From: Methylobacterium sp. GXS13
GTDB lineage: Bacteria; Pseudomonadota; Alphaproteobacteria; Rhizobiales; Beijerinckiaceae
NCBI RefSeq assembly: GCF_001455965.1
Contig: NZ_LKKO01000002.1
Location: forward strand, 1 to 64,000
Direction: 5' to 3'
Length of the DNA stretch: 64,000 nt
Shown here in pieces: positions 18,026 to 26,371 of the stretch. Positions within the stretch are counted from its first letter, which is position 1. The number at the start of each line of letters is the position of its first letter. Below the pieces are notes generated by a model. That model was given only the letters and a program-made list of their open reading frames with translations. It was not told where the DNA came from and made no database searches. The position numbers were made by a program, and so were the translations under genes.

Positions 18026-18877
18026 ATGAGGCCCCTCCCCGGCGGGCGCAACACCATCGAGCGCATCGCCCGCTTCGGATACGGCGCCCGCGGAATCGTC
18101 TACATCGTGGTCGGTGCCCTGGCGCTGCTTGCCGCCATCGGCCAGGGCGGCCGGGCCGGCGACAGCAAGGATGCCCTGCGCGCCGTCCTGAGCGGCCCGT
18201 TCGGCGCGGTCCTGGTCGGGGTGATCGCCCTGGGGCTTGCCGGCTTCGCGCTCTGGCGCCTGGTCGAGGGCGTGACCGACGCCGACCGGCGGGGGACCTC
18301 GGCCAAGGGGCTGGCGGTGCGCGGCGCCCACCTGATCAGCGCCGCGATCTATCTCGGTCTGGCCGTCAGCGCCGCCTCGCTCAGCCTCGGCCTCGGGATG
18401 AGCGGCGGCGACGGCATGCATGACGGCACCGCGTGGCTCCTGGCGAAACCCTACGGCCGCTGGCTCGTGGCGCTCGGCGGGCTCGGGGTGATCGGCGGCG
18501 GCTTCGGGTTCCTGGGCAAGGCCTGGCGGGGCGACGTCACCGACCGGCTCGCCCTCGACACCCAGGCCCGCGACCGCTGGGCCGGGCCGGTCGGCCGCTC
18601 CGGCTACGCGGCCCGGGGCATCGCCTTCCTGATCATCGGCGGATTCCTGGTGGCGGCGGCCTGGCACCAGCGCTCGTCGGACGCGAAGGGGCTGACCGAA
18701 GCCTTCGCGCTGCTGCGCGCTCAGCCCTACGGCTGGATCCTGCTTGGCCTGGTCGCGGCCGGGCACGCCGCCTTCGGAGCCTTCGGGCTGATCCAGGCCC
18801 GGTACCGACACATCGACGCCCCCGACATCGACCGGGTCGATGACGCGGCCGGGGCGGCGGTCCGGGCGCTCACCTGA
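18026..18877 (+). CDS. DUF1206 family membrane protein
   Basis: A 283-residue integral membrane protein with six hydrophobic segments in three pairs. Each pair begins with the DUF1206 signature: ARFGYGARGIVYIVVGAL at the N-terminus, VRGAHLISAAIYLGLAV in the middle and GRSGYAARGIAFLIIGGF in the last third, so the protein is an internal triplication. Function is unknown. Start at the ATG 18026; a GTG at 18017 is an alternative. Downstream lies the 52-residue gene with its structured leader. Confidence 0.88.
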   Translation: MRPLPGGRNTIERIARFGYGARGIVYIVVGALALLAAIGQGGRAGDSKDALRAVLSGPFGAVLVGVIALGLAGFALWRLVEGVTDADRRGTSAKGLAVRGAHLISAAIYLGLAVSAASLSLGLGMSGGDGMHDGTAWLLAKPYGRWLVALGGLGVIGGGFGFLGKAWRGDVTDRLALDTQARDRWAGPVGRSGYAARGIAFLIIGGFLVAAAWHQRSSDAKGLTEAFALLRAQPYGWILLGLVAAGHAAFGAFGLIQARYRHIDAPDIDRVDDAAGAAVRALT

Positions 18878-18894
18878 AAGATAAGTCTTTGTAA

Positions 18895-18956
18895 ATCGTC
18901 GCCCATGCCCCATGTAGAGTTCACCCTCCGCGCAATCCCGTGCCCTGGGCGACGAT
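18895..18956 (+). promoter_or_regulatory. Structured leader: 11-bp inverted repeat just before a ribosome binding site
   Basis: ATCGTCGCCCA (18895-18905) and TGGGCGACGAT (18946-18956) are exact reverse complements around a 40-base loop. The right arm ends 2 bases before GGAGG (18959-18963), the ribosome binding site of the 52-residue gene. It may stabilise the mRNA or control access to the site. Confidence 0.55.
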
Positions 18957-18968
18957 GCGGAGGCGACA

Positions 18969-19127
18969 ATGGCCCGGACTTTGATTACTGGTCGAGCACA
19001 GACGGTTACGACCGAGGATTTCAACGAGCGCGTCAAGACCCTGCTCGTCGACAAAATCTACCCGCTCAAGGGTCGGACCTACCAGAAGAACTTCAAGACC
19101 GGCTTCTCCGGCGCGATCGTCAAGTAG
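18969..19127 (+). CDS. 52-residue basic protein of unknown function
   Basis: ATG at 18969 with GGAGG six bases before it, TAG at 19125-19127. The protein begins MARTLITGRAQTVTTEDFN and ends KTGFSGAIVK. It is basic and polar (several Lys/Arg/Thr), with no signal peptide or membrane segment, and has balanced amino-acid use unlike a chance frame in this high-GC DNA. It is too short for common gene-length cut-offs. A stem-loop leader lies directly upstream and a hairpin 11 bases downstream, so it looks like a compact single-gene transcription unit. No family was recognised. Confidence 0.75.
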   Translation: MARTLITGRAQTVTTEDFNERVKTLLVDKIYPLKGRTYQKNFKTGFSGAIVK

Positions 19128-19138
19128 GACGATCGACC

Positions 19139-19167
19139 GGCCGGGCGCACTCCTGAGGCGTCCGGCC
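19139..19167 (+). terminator. Hairpin after the 52-residue gene
   Basis: GGCCGGGCGC (19139-19148) pairs with GCGTCCGGCC (19158-19167) with one G-U pair and a 9-base loop. No U-run follows, so it may be a transcript-stabilising or weak terminator structure. Confidence 0.5.
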
Positions 19168-19225
19168 CCGCGTTGACAGGGCGGATGCCGCGGCGGATAC
19201 CGCGCGGCACCCCATCCGGCCCCCG

Positions 19226-21226
19226 ATGCAGCAGCGCTTCTACAAGATCGCGGTGATGGTGGCCCACGACCTCGCGGCGACCGCCGCCGCCGTGGTGCTC
19301 ACCTTCCTGTTCCGCTTCCAGGGCGGCATGCTGGACGAGCGGCTGCACGCCCTGCCGCTGCTGCTGCCGCCGTTCCTGCTCTTTGCCGGCCTCGTCTACG
19401 GCCGGTTCCGGCTGTACCGGACCAAGTGGCGCTTCGCCTCGCTGCAGGACCTCGCCGGGATCGTCCGGGCCGCCAGCGTCCTGGCGCTCGCCCTGTTGGT
19501 GATCGATTGGGTCCTTGTCTCGGCCGACCTCTACGGCTTCTACTTCTTCGGCAAGATCGCGATTTTTCTGTACTGGGTCCTGCAGATCTTTCTGCTCGGG
19601 GGCGCACGCCTCGCGTTCCGGTACCTGAAGGACACCCGCTCCCGGCAATCGAGCGCCCGGGCCGCGACCGTGCCGACCCTGCTGCTCGGGCGCGGGGCCG
19701 ATCTCGACGTGCTGATCCGCGCCATCGAGGCGGGCTCTGTCAAGAAACTGGCGCCCCGCGGGATCCTGTCGCCCCGGGCGGACGAGACCGGGCAGTTCAT
19801 GCGCGGCGTGCCCGTGCTCGGTGGTTTCCGGGATCTCGAACGAGTGGTGGCGGAACTGGCGGCGAGCGGCGAGCCGGTGCGGCGGCTGGTGGCCGCCCCC
19901 AGCGCCCTGGTCCCGGAGGCCGCCCCCGACGACCTGATCGCCCGCGCCCGGCGCCTCGGCCTGCCGCTGGCCCGCGTGGTCGGGCTCGGCGAGGGTGCGC
20001 AGGGCCCCGAATTGGCGCCCCTCGAGATCGAGGACCTGCTCCTGCGCCCCACCGTGGCGATCGACCGCCCGCGCCTCGAGGCGTTTTTGGCCGGCCGCCG
20101 GGTGGTGGTGACCGGCGGCGGCGGCTCGATCGGGTCGGAGATCTGCCTGCGGGCCGTGGCCTTCGGGGCCGCCGCGGTGCTGGTGCTCGACTCCTCGGAG
20201 CCGGCTTTGCACGGCATCCTCAGCCATCCGGCGATCCTGTCCGCGAAGGCCGTGGTGACCGGCGTGCTCGCCGATATCCGCGACCGGGAGCGGGTCCATC
20301 AGGTCATCGCGGCGTTCCGGCCCGATTGCGTGGTCCATGCCGCCGCGCTCAAGCAGGTGCCCTACCTGGAACGTGACTGGCAGGAGGGCATCAAGACCAA
20401 CGTCTTCGGCTCGATCAACGTCGCCGAGGCCGCGGTGGCGGCGGGCGCGCGGGCGCTGGTGATGGTCTTGACCGACAAGGCGATCGAGCCGGTTTCGCAG
20501 CTCGGCGTGACCAAGCGCTTCGCCGAGATGGTCGCCCAGGCGCTGGACGCCGAGCAGTCGGCCAGGCCGGACCATCCGACCCGGCTGATCGCGGTGCGCT
20601 TCGGCAACGTGCTCGGCTCGGTCGGCTCGGTGGTCCCTGTATTCAAGGGGCAGATCGCCCGGGGCGGCCCGGTCACGGTCACCGATCCCGACATGGTCCG
20701 CTATTTCATGACCGTGCGCGAGGCCTGCGACCTCGTGCTGACCGCGGCCTCCCACGCCGACGGCGAGGGCCGGACCGCCCCGGAGGCGGAGCGCGCCGCG
20801 GTCTACGTGCTCAAGATGGGCCAGCCGGTGCGGATCGCCGAGCTCGCCGAGCGGATGATCCGGCTGGCCGGGTTCGAGCCGGGGGCCGAGATCGAGATTG
20901 CGTATACCGGCGCCCGGCCCGGCGAGCGGCTCAACGAGATCCTGTTCGCCCGCGAGGAGCCCCGGGTCACCCTGCCGGGCATCGACGGGGTGATGGCGGC
21001 TCGCCCGGTCTTCGCCGACCGCGCCCGGCTCGACGCCTGGGTGGCGCAGCTGCGGGCGGCCGTCGCGGCGGGTGACCGGGCGGCCGCGGAGGCCGTGTTC
21101 GAGGCGGCGGTGCCGCATTTCCGCGAGCGCCACGCGCAAAGGCCGGCCGGGCGGGACCTGGCTTCCGCCGAGGCGATGGTCGAGGCCGAGCCGCCGGTCG
21201 GTGCGGCGAGCCCCGCGGTCGGTTGA
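19226..21226 (+). CDS. WbpM/CapD-type NDP-sugar 4,6-dehydratase (polysaccharide biosynthesis)
   Basis: A 666-residue inner-membrane enzyme. Four hydrophobic segments fill residues 8-130, then a Rossmann-like linker, then the catalytic SDR domain from about residue 290 (VVTGGGGSIGSEICLRAV). VHAAALKQVPYLE, LTDKAIEPVSQLGVTKR with the catalytic lysine, and VRFGNVLGSVGSVVPVFKGQ are family signatures. WbpM/FlaA1/PglF enzymes convert UDP-GlcNAc to a 4-keto-6-deoxy sugar for O-antigen or capsule. WbpV-like and WbpL-like genes lie nearby on the other strand, as expected of an O-antigen module. The start at 19226 fits the usual M-x(5)-K-I-x(5)-D opening. Confidence 0.93.
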   Translation: MQQRFYKIAVMVAHDLAATAAAVVLTFLFRFQGGMLDERLHALPLLLPPFLLFAGLVYGRFRLYRTKWRFASLQDLAGIVRAASVLALALLVIDWVLVSADLYGFYFFGKIAIFLYWVLQIFLLGGARLAFRYLKDTRSRQSSARAATVPTLLLGRGADLDVLIRAIEAGSVKKLAPRGILSPRADETGQFMRGVPVLGGFRDLERVVAELAASGEPVRRLVAAPSALVPEAAPDDLIARARRLGLPLARVVGLGEGAQGPELAPLEIEDLLLRPTVAIDRPRLEAFLAGRRVVVTGGGGSIGSEICLRAVAFGAAAVLVLDSSEPALHGILSHPAILSAKAVVTGVLADIRDRERVHQVIAAFRPDCVVHAAALKQVPYLERDWQEGIKTNVFGSINVAEAAVAAGARALVMVLTDKAIEPVSQLGVTKRFAEMVAQALDAEQSARPDHPTRLIAVRFGNVLGSVGSVVPVFKGQIARGGPVTVTDPDMVRYFMTVREACDLVLTAASHADGEGRTAPEAERAAVYVLKMGQPVRIAELAERMIRLAGFEPGAEIEIAYTGARPGERLNEILFAREEPRVTLPGIDGVMAARPVFADRARLDAWVAQLRAAVAAGDRAAAEAVFEAAVPHFRERHAQRPAGRDLASAEAMVEAEPPVGAASPAVG

Positions 21227-21277
21227 TCGAACCGGCGGGTTCGGCACGGCGAGAAGTCCCGGCAGGCCACCGCGCGA

Positions 21278-22099
21278 TCAGCGTCCCGCCTCGGTAAGGA
21301 CTTGGGGCAGCTCGGCGATCATCGCCGCGCGTGCTCGGATCCCGGCCGGGCCGGTCTCGCGTCGGTCGTCCTGAATGAGGCGCGCGAAAACCACGGTCGC
21401 GGCGCCGCGGCGTGCCCAGCCGACGAACCATCCGTAGCCATGCGTCTCGTCGAGGGAGCCATCCGGATTGCGCGGGAAGCCGGTGCCGGTCTTGCCGTGG
21501 ATCTCCCAGCCATCCGAGGTGGGGCCGATCTGCGTAAGGGTTTCGGTCATCGCCAGAGCCGCGTCCGAAACGGGCAGGTCATACCGGACGAGCCGGCTCA
21601 GGAAAGCGACCTGTTCCAACGGGCTGATCGCCAGGGATGAACTCAGCCACGCGCGCGTCAGGCCATCCGCTTTGCCGGCATCGCCCGACACGTCCGCATT
21701 GCCGTAACTGAACCGGGTTACGTAGGCACGGAACCGATCCGCACCTAGCGCGCGCGTGACACGCTGGGAGTACCAGACCACGGAGTCGCGGATCCAGCTC
21801 TCGGGATCGACGGTCCTCCGCCAGGACGGATTCCAGGCCGCGTCGCCCTCGCGGAACGGGAGGGCCGGGTTGTGCACGTCCATGAGGAATCCGGCATCGA
21901 AGCCCATCAGGCTGATGGCGATCTTGAACGTCGAGGCCGGCGTGACCTGCCGATCGCAATCGCCGCGCTGGAGCAGGATGCGGCCGTCTGTGGCGTCGGC
22001 AATCGCGGTGCATACAACCTCGCTCGCATGCGCTGGACCGGCGAACGCGATGAAGCCGAAGAAGATTGCTGATATCCGCATGACGATCGCGACCATCAT
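21278..22099 (-). CDS. Class D (OXA-type) beta-lactamase
   Basis: A 273-residue secreted serine beta-lactamase. Signal peptide about residues 7-25 (ISAIFFGFIAFAGPAHA). The class D motifs are all present: STFK at residues 56-59 (nucleophile and carbamylated lysine), DSVVWYSQ (SxV), FSYGN (YGN), and HGKTGTG (KTG), followed by GWFVGWARRG. The enzyme should hydrolyse penicillin-type antibiotics in the periplasm. Starts at 22099, 22096 and 22081 are possible; none has a strong ribosome site. Its base composition is visibly less GC-rich than the genes around it, and it sits among polysaccharide genes, which suggests acquisition by transfer. No regulator or mobile gene is adjacent. Confidence 0.93.
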   Translation of the reverse strand: MMVAIVMRISAIFFGFIAFAGPAHASEVVCTAIADATDGRILLQRGDCDRQVTPASTFKIAISLMGFDAGFLMDVHNPALPFREGDAAWNPSWRRTVDPESWIRDSVVWYSQRVTRALGADRFRAYVTRFSYGNADVSGDAGKADGLTRAWLSSSLAISPLEQVAFLSRLVRYDLPVSDAALAMTETLTQIGPTSDGWEIHGKTGTGFPRNPDGSLDETHGYGWFVGWARRGAATVVFARLIQDDRRETGPAGIRARAAMIAELPQVLTEAGR

Positions 22100-22139
22100 T
22101 GAGGCGTTGTGCTCGGGTCCGGGTGCGTCGGCGCGGCAC

Positions 22140-23060
22140 TCAGTCGCCCTCTCGCGCCAGCCGGGCCAGCCCGTCCCGTGTCGGCGCGGCCGGGCGCCAT
22201 CCGAGCGCCGCGAGGCCGTCGGCGCGAGCTTCCAGGCCCTCGGCCACCCGGGCGAACAGCGCCTCGCGGCCAGTCAGCCGGCAGGTGAGCCCGAGGAGGC
22301 CGACCGGCACCGGGACCAGCCCGGGCTTGCGGCCGAGGCCGGCGCGCAGCGCCGTGAGCATCTCGGCGAGGCTGAGCGGATCCGGATCGGCGGCGATCAG
22401 GGCGGTGCGGATCGGGTCCGGCGCCCGCAGGACCGCGTCCACGGCCCCCGACAGGCTCTCCAGGGAGATCAGCGACCGCCGCGCCGCGAGGCCGCCCAGC
22501 GGGAGGGGATAAGGGCTGCGGGCGAGCCGCAGCAGCGCGGCCATGTTGCCCTTCACGCCCGCGCCGTAGACCAGCACCGGGCGGAGCGCGACCCAGTCGA
22601 GGCCGGTCTCGGCCAGCGCCCGCTCGGCCTCCAGCTTGGAGCGGCCGTAGGCGTCGGTGGGCCGGGGCTCATCGCCCTCCCCGACCGCGCCCGGCGCGCT
22701 GGCCCCGACCTGCGCGCGGATCGAGGACAGGAACACGAACCGGCGCACCCGCGCGCGGGCGGCCGCCTCGGCGAGCTTGCGCGTCGCCTCGGTGTTGAGG
22801 GTGCGGTAATCGTCCTCGGGCGCCCCCTACATGGCGTGGGCGAGACCCGCCGAGTGCACCACGGCGTCGACGCCGCTGAGCGCCGCCGCCATGTTGATCG
22901 GACGGGTCAGGTCGCCCACCACCGCGCTCGCGGCGCCGTCCGGCAGGGACGTCGGCCGGCGCAGCAGGACCCGGACCTTGTAGCCGCGGGCGGTGAGGTC
23001 GGCGAGCAGATGGCGGCCGATGAACCCGGTGGCCCCGGTGAGCGCGATCAATCCGGTCAC
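22140..23060 (-). pseudogene. WbpV-type NAD-dependent sugar epimerase, interrupted by an in-frame amber codon
   Basis: The frame starts at GTG 23060, overlapping the stop of the upstream WbpL-like gene by four bases. It reads TGLIALTGATGFIGRHLL (NAD-binding), through VVHSAGLAHAM, then meets TAG at 22827-22829. The same frame continues without any shift as GAPEDDYRTLNTEATRKLAE and RRFVFLSSIRAQVG, to a stop at 22140. It thus covers an ordinary extended SDR of about 305 residues with one nonsense codon at about residue 78. This is either a recent inactivation or a base-call error. Active homologues epimerise or reduce UDP-sugars for O-antigen synthesis. Confidence 0.85.
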
Positions 23061-24082
23061 GAGTGGGCAACCCCTTCGGCGGGCGCGCGGGCGAAGCGGC
23101 GGAGCAGGGCGGCGACCAGGGCGAGCCCGGCCGCGAGCGCCCCGAGCGTGACCGGCCAGGACGGCCAAAACAAGGTCGCGGCGGCGAGCCCGGCCAGCAC
23201 GAGGTTGACCGCGAACACCCGCGCCACGACGCCCGAGACGGTCAGGCCGTTATCGGTGGCGCGCTGGTAGTAATGGCCGCGATGCGCCTCCCAGACCCGC
23301 TCGCCCCGGGCGGCCCGGGCGGCCAGCGTCAGGCTGGCATCGGCGAGGTAGACGAGCGGCAGCAGCAGGGCGGCGGCAAGTCCGCCCGCCAGGGCCAGCT
23401 GGCACAGCAGCCAGGCGGTGACGAGCCCGATCGGCAGCGAGCCGACATCCCCGAGGAAGAGGTTCGCCACCGGCCGGTTGAACGGCGCGAAGCCCAGCAT
23501 CGCCCCGAGCAGGCAGGAAGCCACCAGGGCGGGCAGCGGCGGCAGGTATCCCGCGAGCCCGAGCCCCAAAAGCGCCCCGGAGACCGGGACGATCTCGGCC
23601 ACCGTCAGCCAGTCGAGCCCGTCCATGAAGTTCGTCAGGTTGACGAACCAGACCCCCGCCAGCAGCGCGAGCCCGCGCTCGAGCCAGAGGGGCGCCCCGG
23701 GCAGCAGCCGGCCGTCGAGCTGCCAGACCAGCACGCCGACGACGCCCACCGCCACGGCGAGCCGCAGGGCGGCCGGCAGCGGGCGCAGATCGTCCACGGC
23801 GCCGAGCAGCGCGAGCACCAGGGTGCCGCTCGCGAGCCGCACCCAATCCGGTCGGCCGCCGATCTCGGGTGCCGCGATCAGGAGGCCGGATATGGTCACG
23901 AGCGCCGTCACCACGGCGATCCCGCCGCCCTGGGGCGTCGGCACCGTGTGGCTCGACCGGGCATTCGGCCGGGCCAGGGCGTAGCGCTGCAGGGCCGGGC
24001 GCAGCCGCAGGATCAGCCCGGCCGACAGGGCGGCGGTGAGCAGGACGGCGAGGAGGAGGATCGTTGCGAGGGCGGACGGCAT
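23057..24082 (-). CDS. WecA/WbpL-type undecaprenyl-phosphate glycosyl-1-phosphate transferase
   Basis: A 341-residue polytopic membrane enzyme of the MraY/WecA family with about ten helices. The catalytic motifs are present: AVDDLRPLP (DD), WFVNLTNFMDGLD, FLGDVGSLPIG, and the cytoplasmic loop HRGHYYQRATDNG. Such enzymes move a sugar-1-phosphate (GlcNAc, FucNAc or QuiNAc) to undecaprenyl phosphate, the first step of O-antigen assembly. A WbpV-type epimerase gene overlaps its end, which indicates translational coupling and a common substrate. With the WbpM-type gene at 19226 this recalls the Pseudomonas wbpV-wbpL-wbpM group. Confidence 0.9.
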   Translation of the reverse strand: MPSALATILLLAVLLTAALSAGLILRLRPALQRYALARPNARSSHTVPTPQGGGIAVVTALVTISGLLIAAPEIGGRPDWVRLASGTLVLALLGAVDDLRPLPAALRLAVAVGVVGVLVWQLDGRLLPGAPLWLERGLALLAGVWFVNLTNFMDGLDWLTVAEIVPVSGALLGLGLAGYLPPLPALVASCLLGAMLGFAPFNRPVANLFLGDVGSLPIGLVTAWLLCQLALAGGLAAALLLPLVYLADASLTLAARAARGERVWEAHRGHYYQRATDNGLTVSGVVARVFAVNLVLAGLAAATLFWPSWPVTLGALAAGLALVAALLRRFARAPAEGVAHS

Positions 24083-24151
24083 GGCGCCGTCCTACGCGAT
24101 CCGCGGCGCGATCGGGAAGCCGCGCACGCCCGGATCCCGGCCTGCGCTGCC

Positions 24152-26194
24152 TCAGTAGACCTGCGCACCCTCCCGCGCCGGCTCCGGCGGGCTGCCCTGC
24201 CGGTCCAGGCTCTTCTCCACGACCTTGGCGAGGCCGATCATGATCGCGTCGATGGCGTAGTCCTTGGGTGTGTAGACCGCGCGCACGCCCATGTTCTTGA
24301 GGACCAGCTCGTCCTCAGGGGAAATGATGCCGCCGACCACCACGGGGATGTGGTCGAGCCCCGCCTCGCGCATCTGGGCGCGGACCTCGCGGACCAGCGG
24401 CACGTGGCTGCCCGACAGGATCGACAGGCCGACCACGTGGGCGCCGGTCTCCTTCGCCTTGGCGACGATCTCCGCCGGCGTCTGGCGGATGCCGTCATAG
24501 GTGACGTCGAAGCCGACATCCCGGGCGCGCAGCGCGATCTGCTCGGCGCCGTTCGAGTGGCCGTCGAGGCCCGGCTTGCCGACCACGAGCCGCGGGGTCT
24601 CGCCGAGCCGCTCGCCGAGATCGGCGATTAGGAGCTTGGCCTCCTCGGCCGCCCCGGAGGAGACGGTTTCGAGGCTGACCCCGGTGGGGGCCCGGTACTC
24701 GCCGAACACCTGCCGCAGGCGCTCGCCCCACTCGCCGGTGGTGACGCCGGCCTTCGCGGCCGCGATCGAGACCGGCATGATGTTGGCGCCCGAGCGCGCC
24801 GCCTGCTCGAGGGCCTCGAGCGCCTGGCCGACCGCTTGGTCGTCGCGCTTGCTGCGCCAGTCCCGGATGCGCCCCTGCGCCTCCATCTCCACCGTCTCGG
24901 ACACGGAGAAGATCGCCCCCTCCCCGGCGGTGAGCGGCGAGGGCTCGCCCTGCTGCCACTTGTTGACGCCGACCACGATCTGCTCGCCGGCCTCGATCGC
25001 CGAGATCCGCTTGGCGTTCGACTCCACCAGGGCGCGCTTGAGGGCGCCGGTCTCCACCGCGGCGACCGCGCCGCCGATGCCGCCGATCCGCTCCAGCTCG
25101 GCCCGGGTCTCGGCCTTCAGAGCCTCGACCTTGGCCTCGATGACCTTCGAGCCGTCGAAGATGTCGTCGTATTCCAGAAGATCGGTCTCGAAAGCCAGGA
25201 TCTGCTGCATGCGCATCGACCATTGCTGGTCCCAGGGCCGCGGCAGGCCGAGCGCCTCGTTCCAGGCCGGCAGCTGCACCGCCCGGGCGCGGGCGCGCTT
25301 GGAGAGCGTGACGGCCAGCATCTCGATCAGGATGCGGTGGACGTTGTTCTCGGGCTGCTGTTCCGTCAGGCCGAGCGAATTGACCTGCACGCCATACCGA
25401 AAGATGCGCTTCTTCGGGTCGTCGATGCCGTAGCGCTCCTGGGCGATCTCGTCCCAGAGCTCGGCGAAGGCCCGCATCTTGCAGATCTCCGTGACGAACC
25501 GCAGCCCGGCATTCACGAAGAACGAGATCCGCCCGAACACGTCGGAGAAGCTCTTCTCGTCGAATTCGGGGTCGTCGCGCACGGTGTCGAGCACCGCGAT
25601 GGCGATGGCCAGCGCGTAGGACAGCTCCTGGACCGGCGTCGCCCCCGCCTCCTGCAGGTGGTAGGAGCAGACATTCATCGGGTTCCATTTCGGCACGTTC
25701 TGGGTCGTGAACAGGATCACGTCCTTGGTGAGCCGGAGCGAGGGCGCGGGCGGGAACACGTAGGTCCCGCGCGACAGGTATTCCTTGATGATGTCGTTCT
25801 GGGTCGTGCCCTGGAGGGCCTCGAAGGGTGCGCCCTGCTCCTCGGCCACCGCCAGGTAGAGCGCCAGCAGCCACGGGGCCGTGGCGTTGATGGTCATCGA
25901 AGTGTTCATCTGGGCGAGCGGGATGTCCTGGAACAGGGTCCGCATGTCGCCGAGATGCGCGATCGAGACGCCGACCTTGCCGACCTCGCCGCGTGCCAGC
26001 TCGTGATCGGGGTCGTAGCCGGTCTGGGTCGGTAGGTCGAAGGCCACCGACAGGCCGGTCTGGCCCTTGGCAAGGTTGCCCCGGTAGAGGGCGTTGGACT
26101 CCGCGGCGTTGGAATGGCCCGCATAGGTGCGGATGATCCAGGGTTTATCGCGGGGCGTCTTGTCGCCCGTGGTCTCCGCGACGCGCACGCCCAT
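24152..26194 (-). CDS. ecm: Ethylmalonyl-CoA mutase (B12-dependent)
   Basis: A 680-residue single-chain acyl-CoA mutase. The N-terminal TIM barrel begins IIRTYAGHSNAAESNALYR and carries GQTGLSVAFDLPTQTGYDPD. The C-terminal cobalamin domain has GLDGHSNGAEQIA near residue 543 (DxHxxG base-on motif) and the VGLSILSGSH and VVVGGIISPEDE loops. Length, sequence style and nearness to ccr fit Ecm (also called MeaA), which converts ethylmalonyl-CoA to methylsuccinyl-CoA, rather than the longer methylmalonyl-CoA mutase. It acts in the cytoplasm in glyoxylate regeneration during C1 and C2 growth. Confidence 0.93.
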   Translation of the reverse strand: MGVRVAETTGDKTPRDKPWIIRTYAGHSNAAESNALYRGNLAKGQTGLSVAFDLPTQTGYDPDHELARGEVGKVGVSIAHLGDMRTLFQDIPLAQMNTSMTINATAPWLLALYLAVAEEQGAPFEALQGTTQNDIIKEYLSRGTYVFPPAPSLRLTKDVILFTTQNVPKWNPMNVCSYHLQEAGATPVQELSYALAIAIAVLDTVRDDPEFDEKSFSDVFGRISFFVNAGLRFVTEICKMRAFAELWDEIAQERYGIDDPKKRIFRYGVQVNSLGLTEQQPENNVHRILIEMLAVTLSKRARARAVQLPAWNEALGLPRPWDQQWSMRMQQILAFETDLLEYDDIFDGSKVIEAKVEALKAETRAELERIGGIGGAVAAVETGALKRALVESNAKRISAIEAGEQIVVGVNKWQQGEPSPLTAGEGAIFSVSETVEMEAQGRIRDWRSKRDDQAVGQALEALEQAARSGANIMPVSIAAAKAGVTTGEWGERLRQVFGEYRAPTGVSLETVSSGAAEEAKLLIADLGERLGETPRLVVGKPGLDGHSNGAEQIALRARDVGFDVTYDGIRQTPAEIVAKAKETGAHVVGLSILSGSHVPLVREVRAQMREAGLDHIPVVVGGIISPEDELVLKNMGVRAVYTPKDYAIDAIMIGLAKVVEKSLDRQGSPPEPAREGAQVY

Positions 26195-26371
26195 CCTGGC
26201 CTCCGTGTGGTCTTCTTCACTATCCGCGCTCGGGGCGCAGTCTTGGCCGCACCGTAGCGAAGGCCGTTGGGCGCGTCATCCGCGACAGAAGTGCAAGACG
26301 GCCCAGGAGGGCCCGGAAAGACTTTAAAAAAGTTGTGCGGGCCGACAGCCGGATTTGAAGGCGACGGCCGA

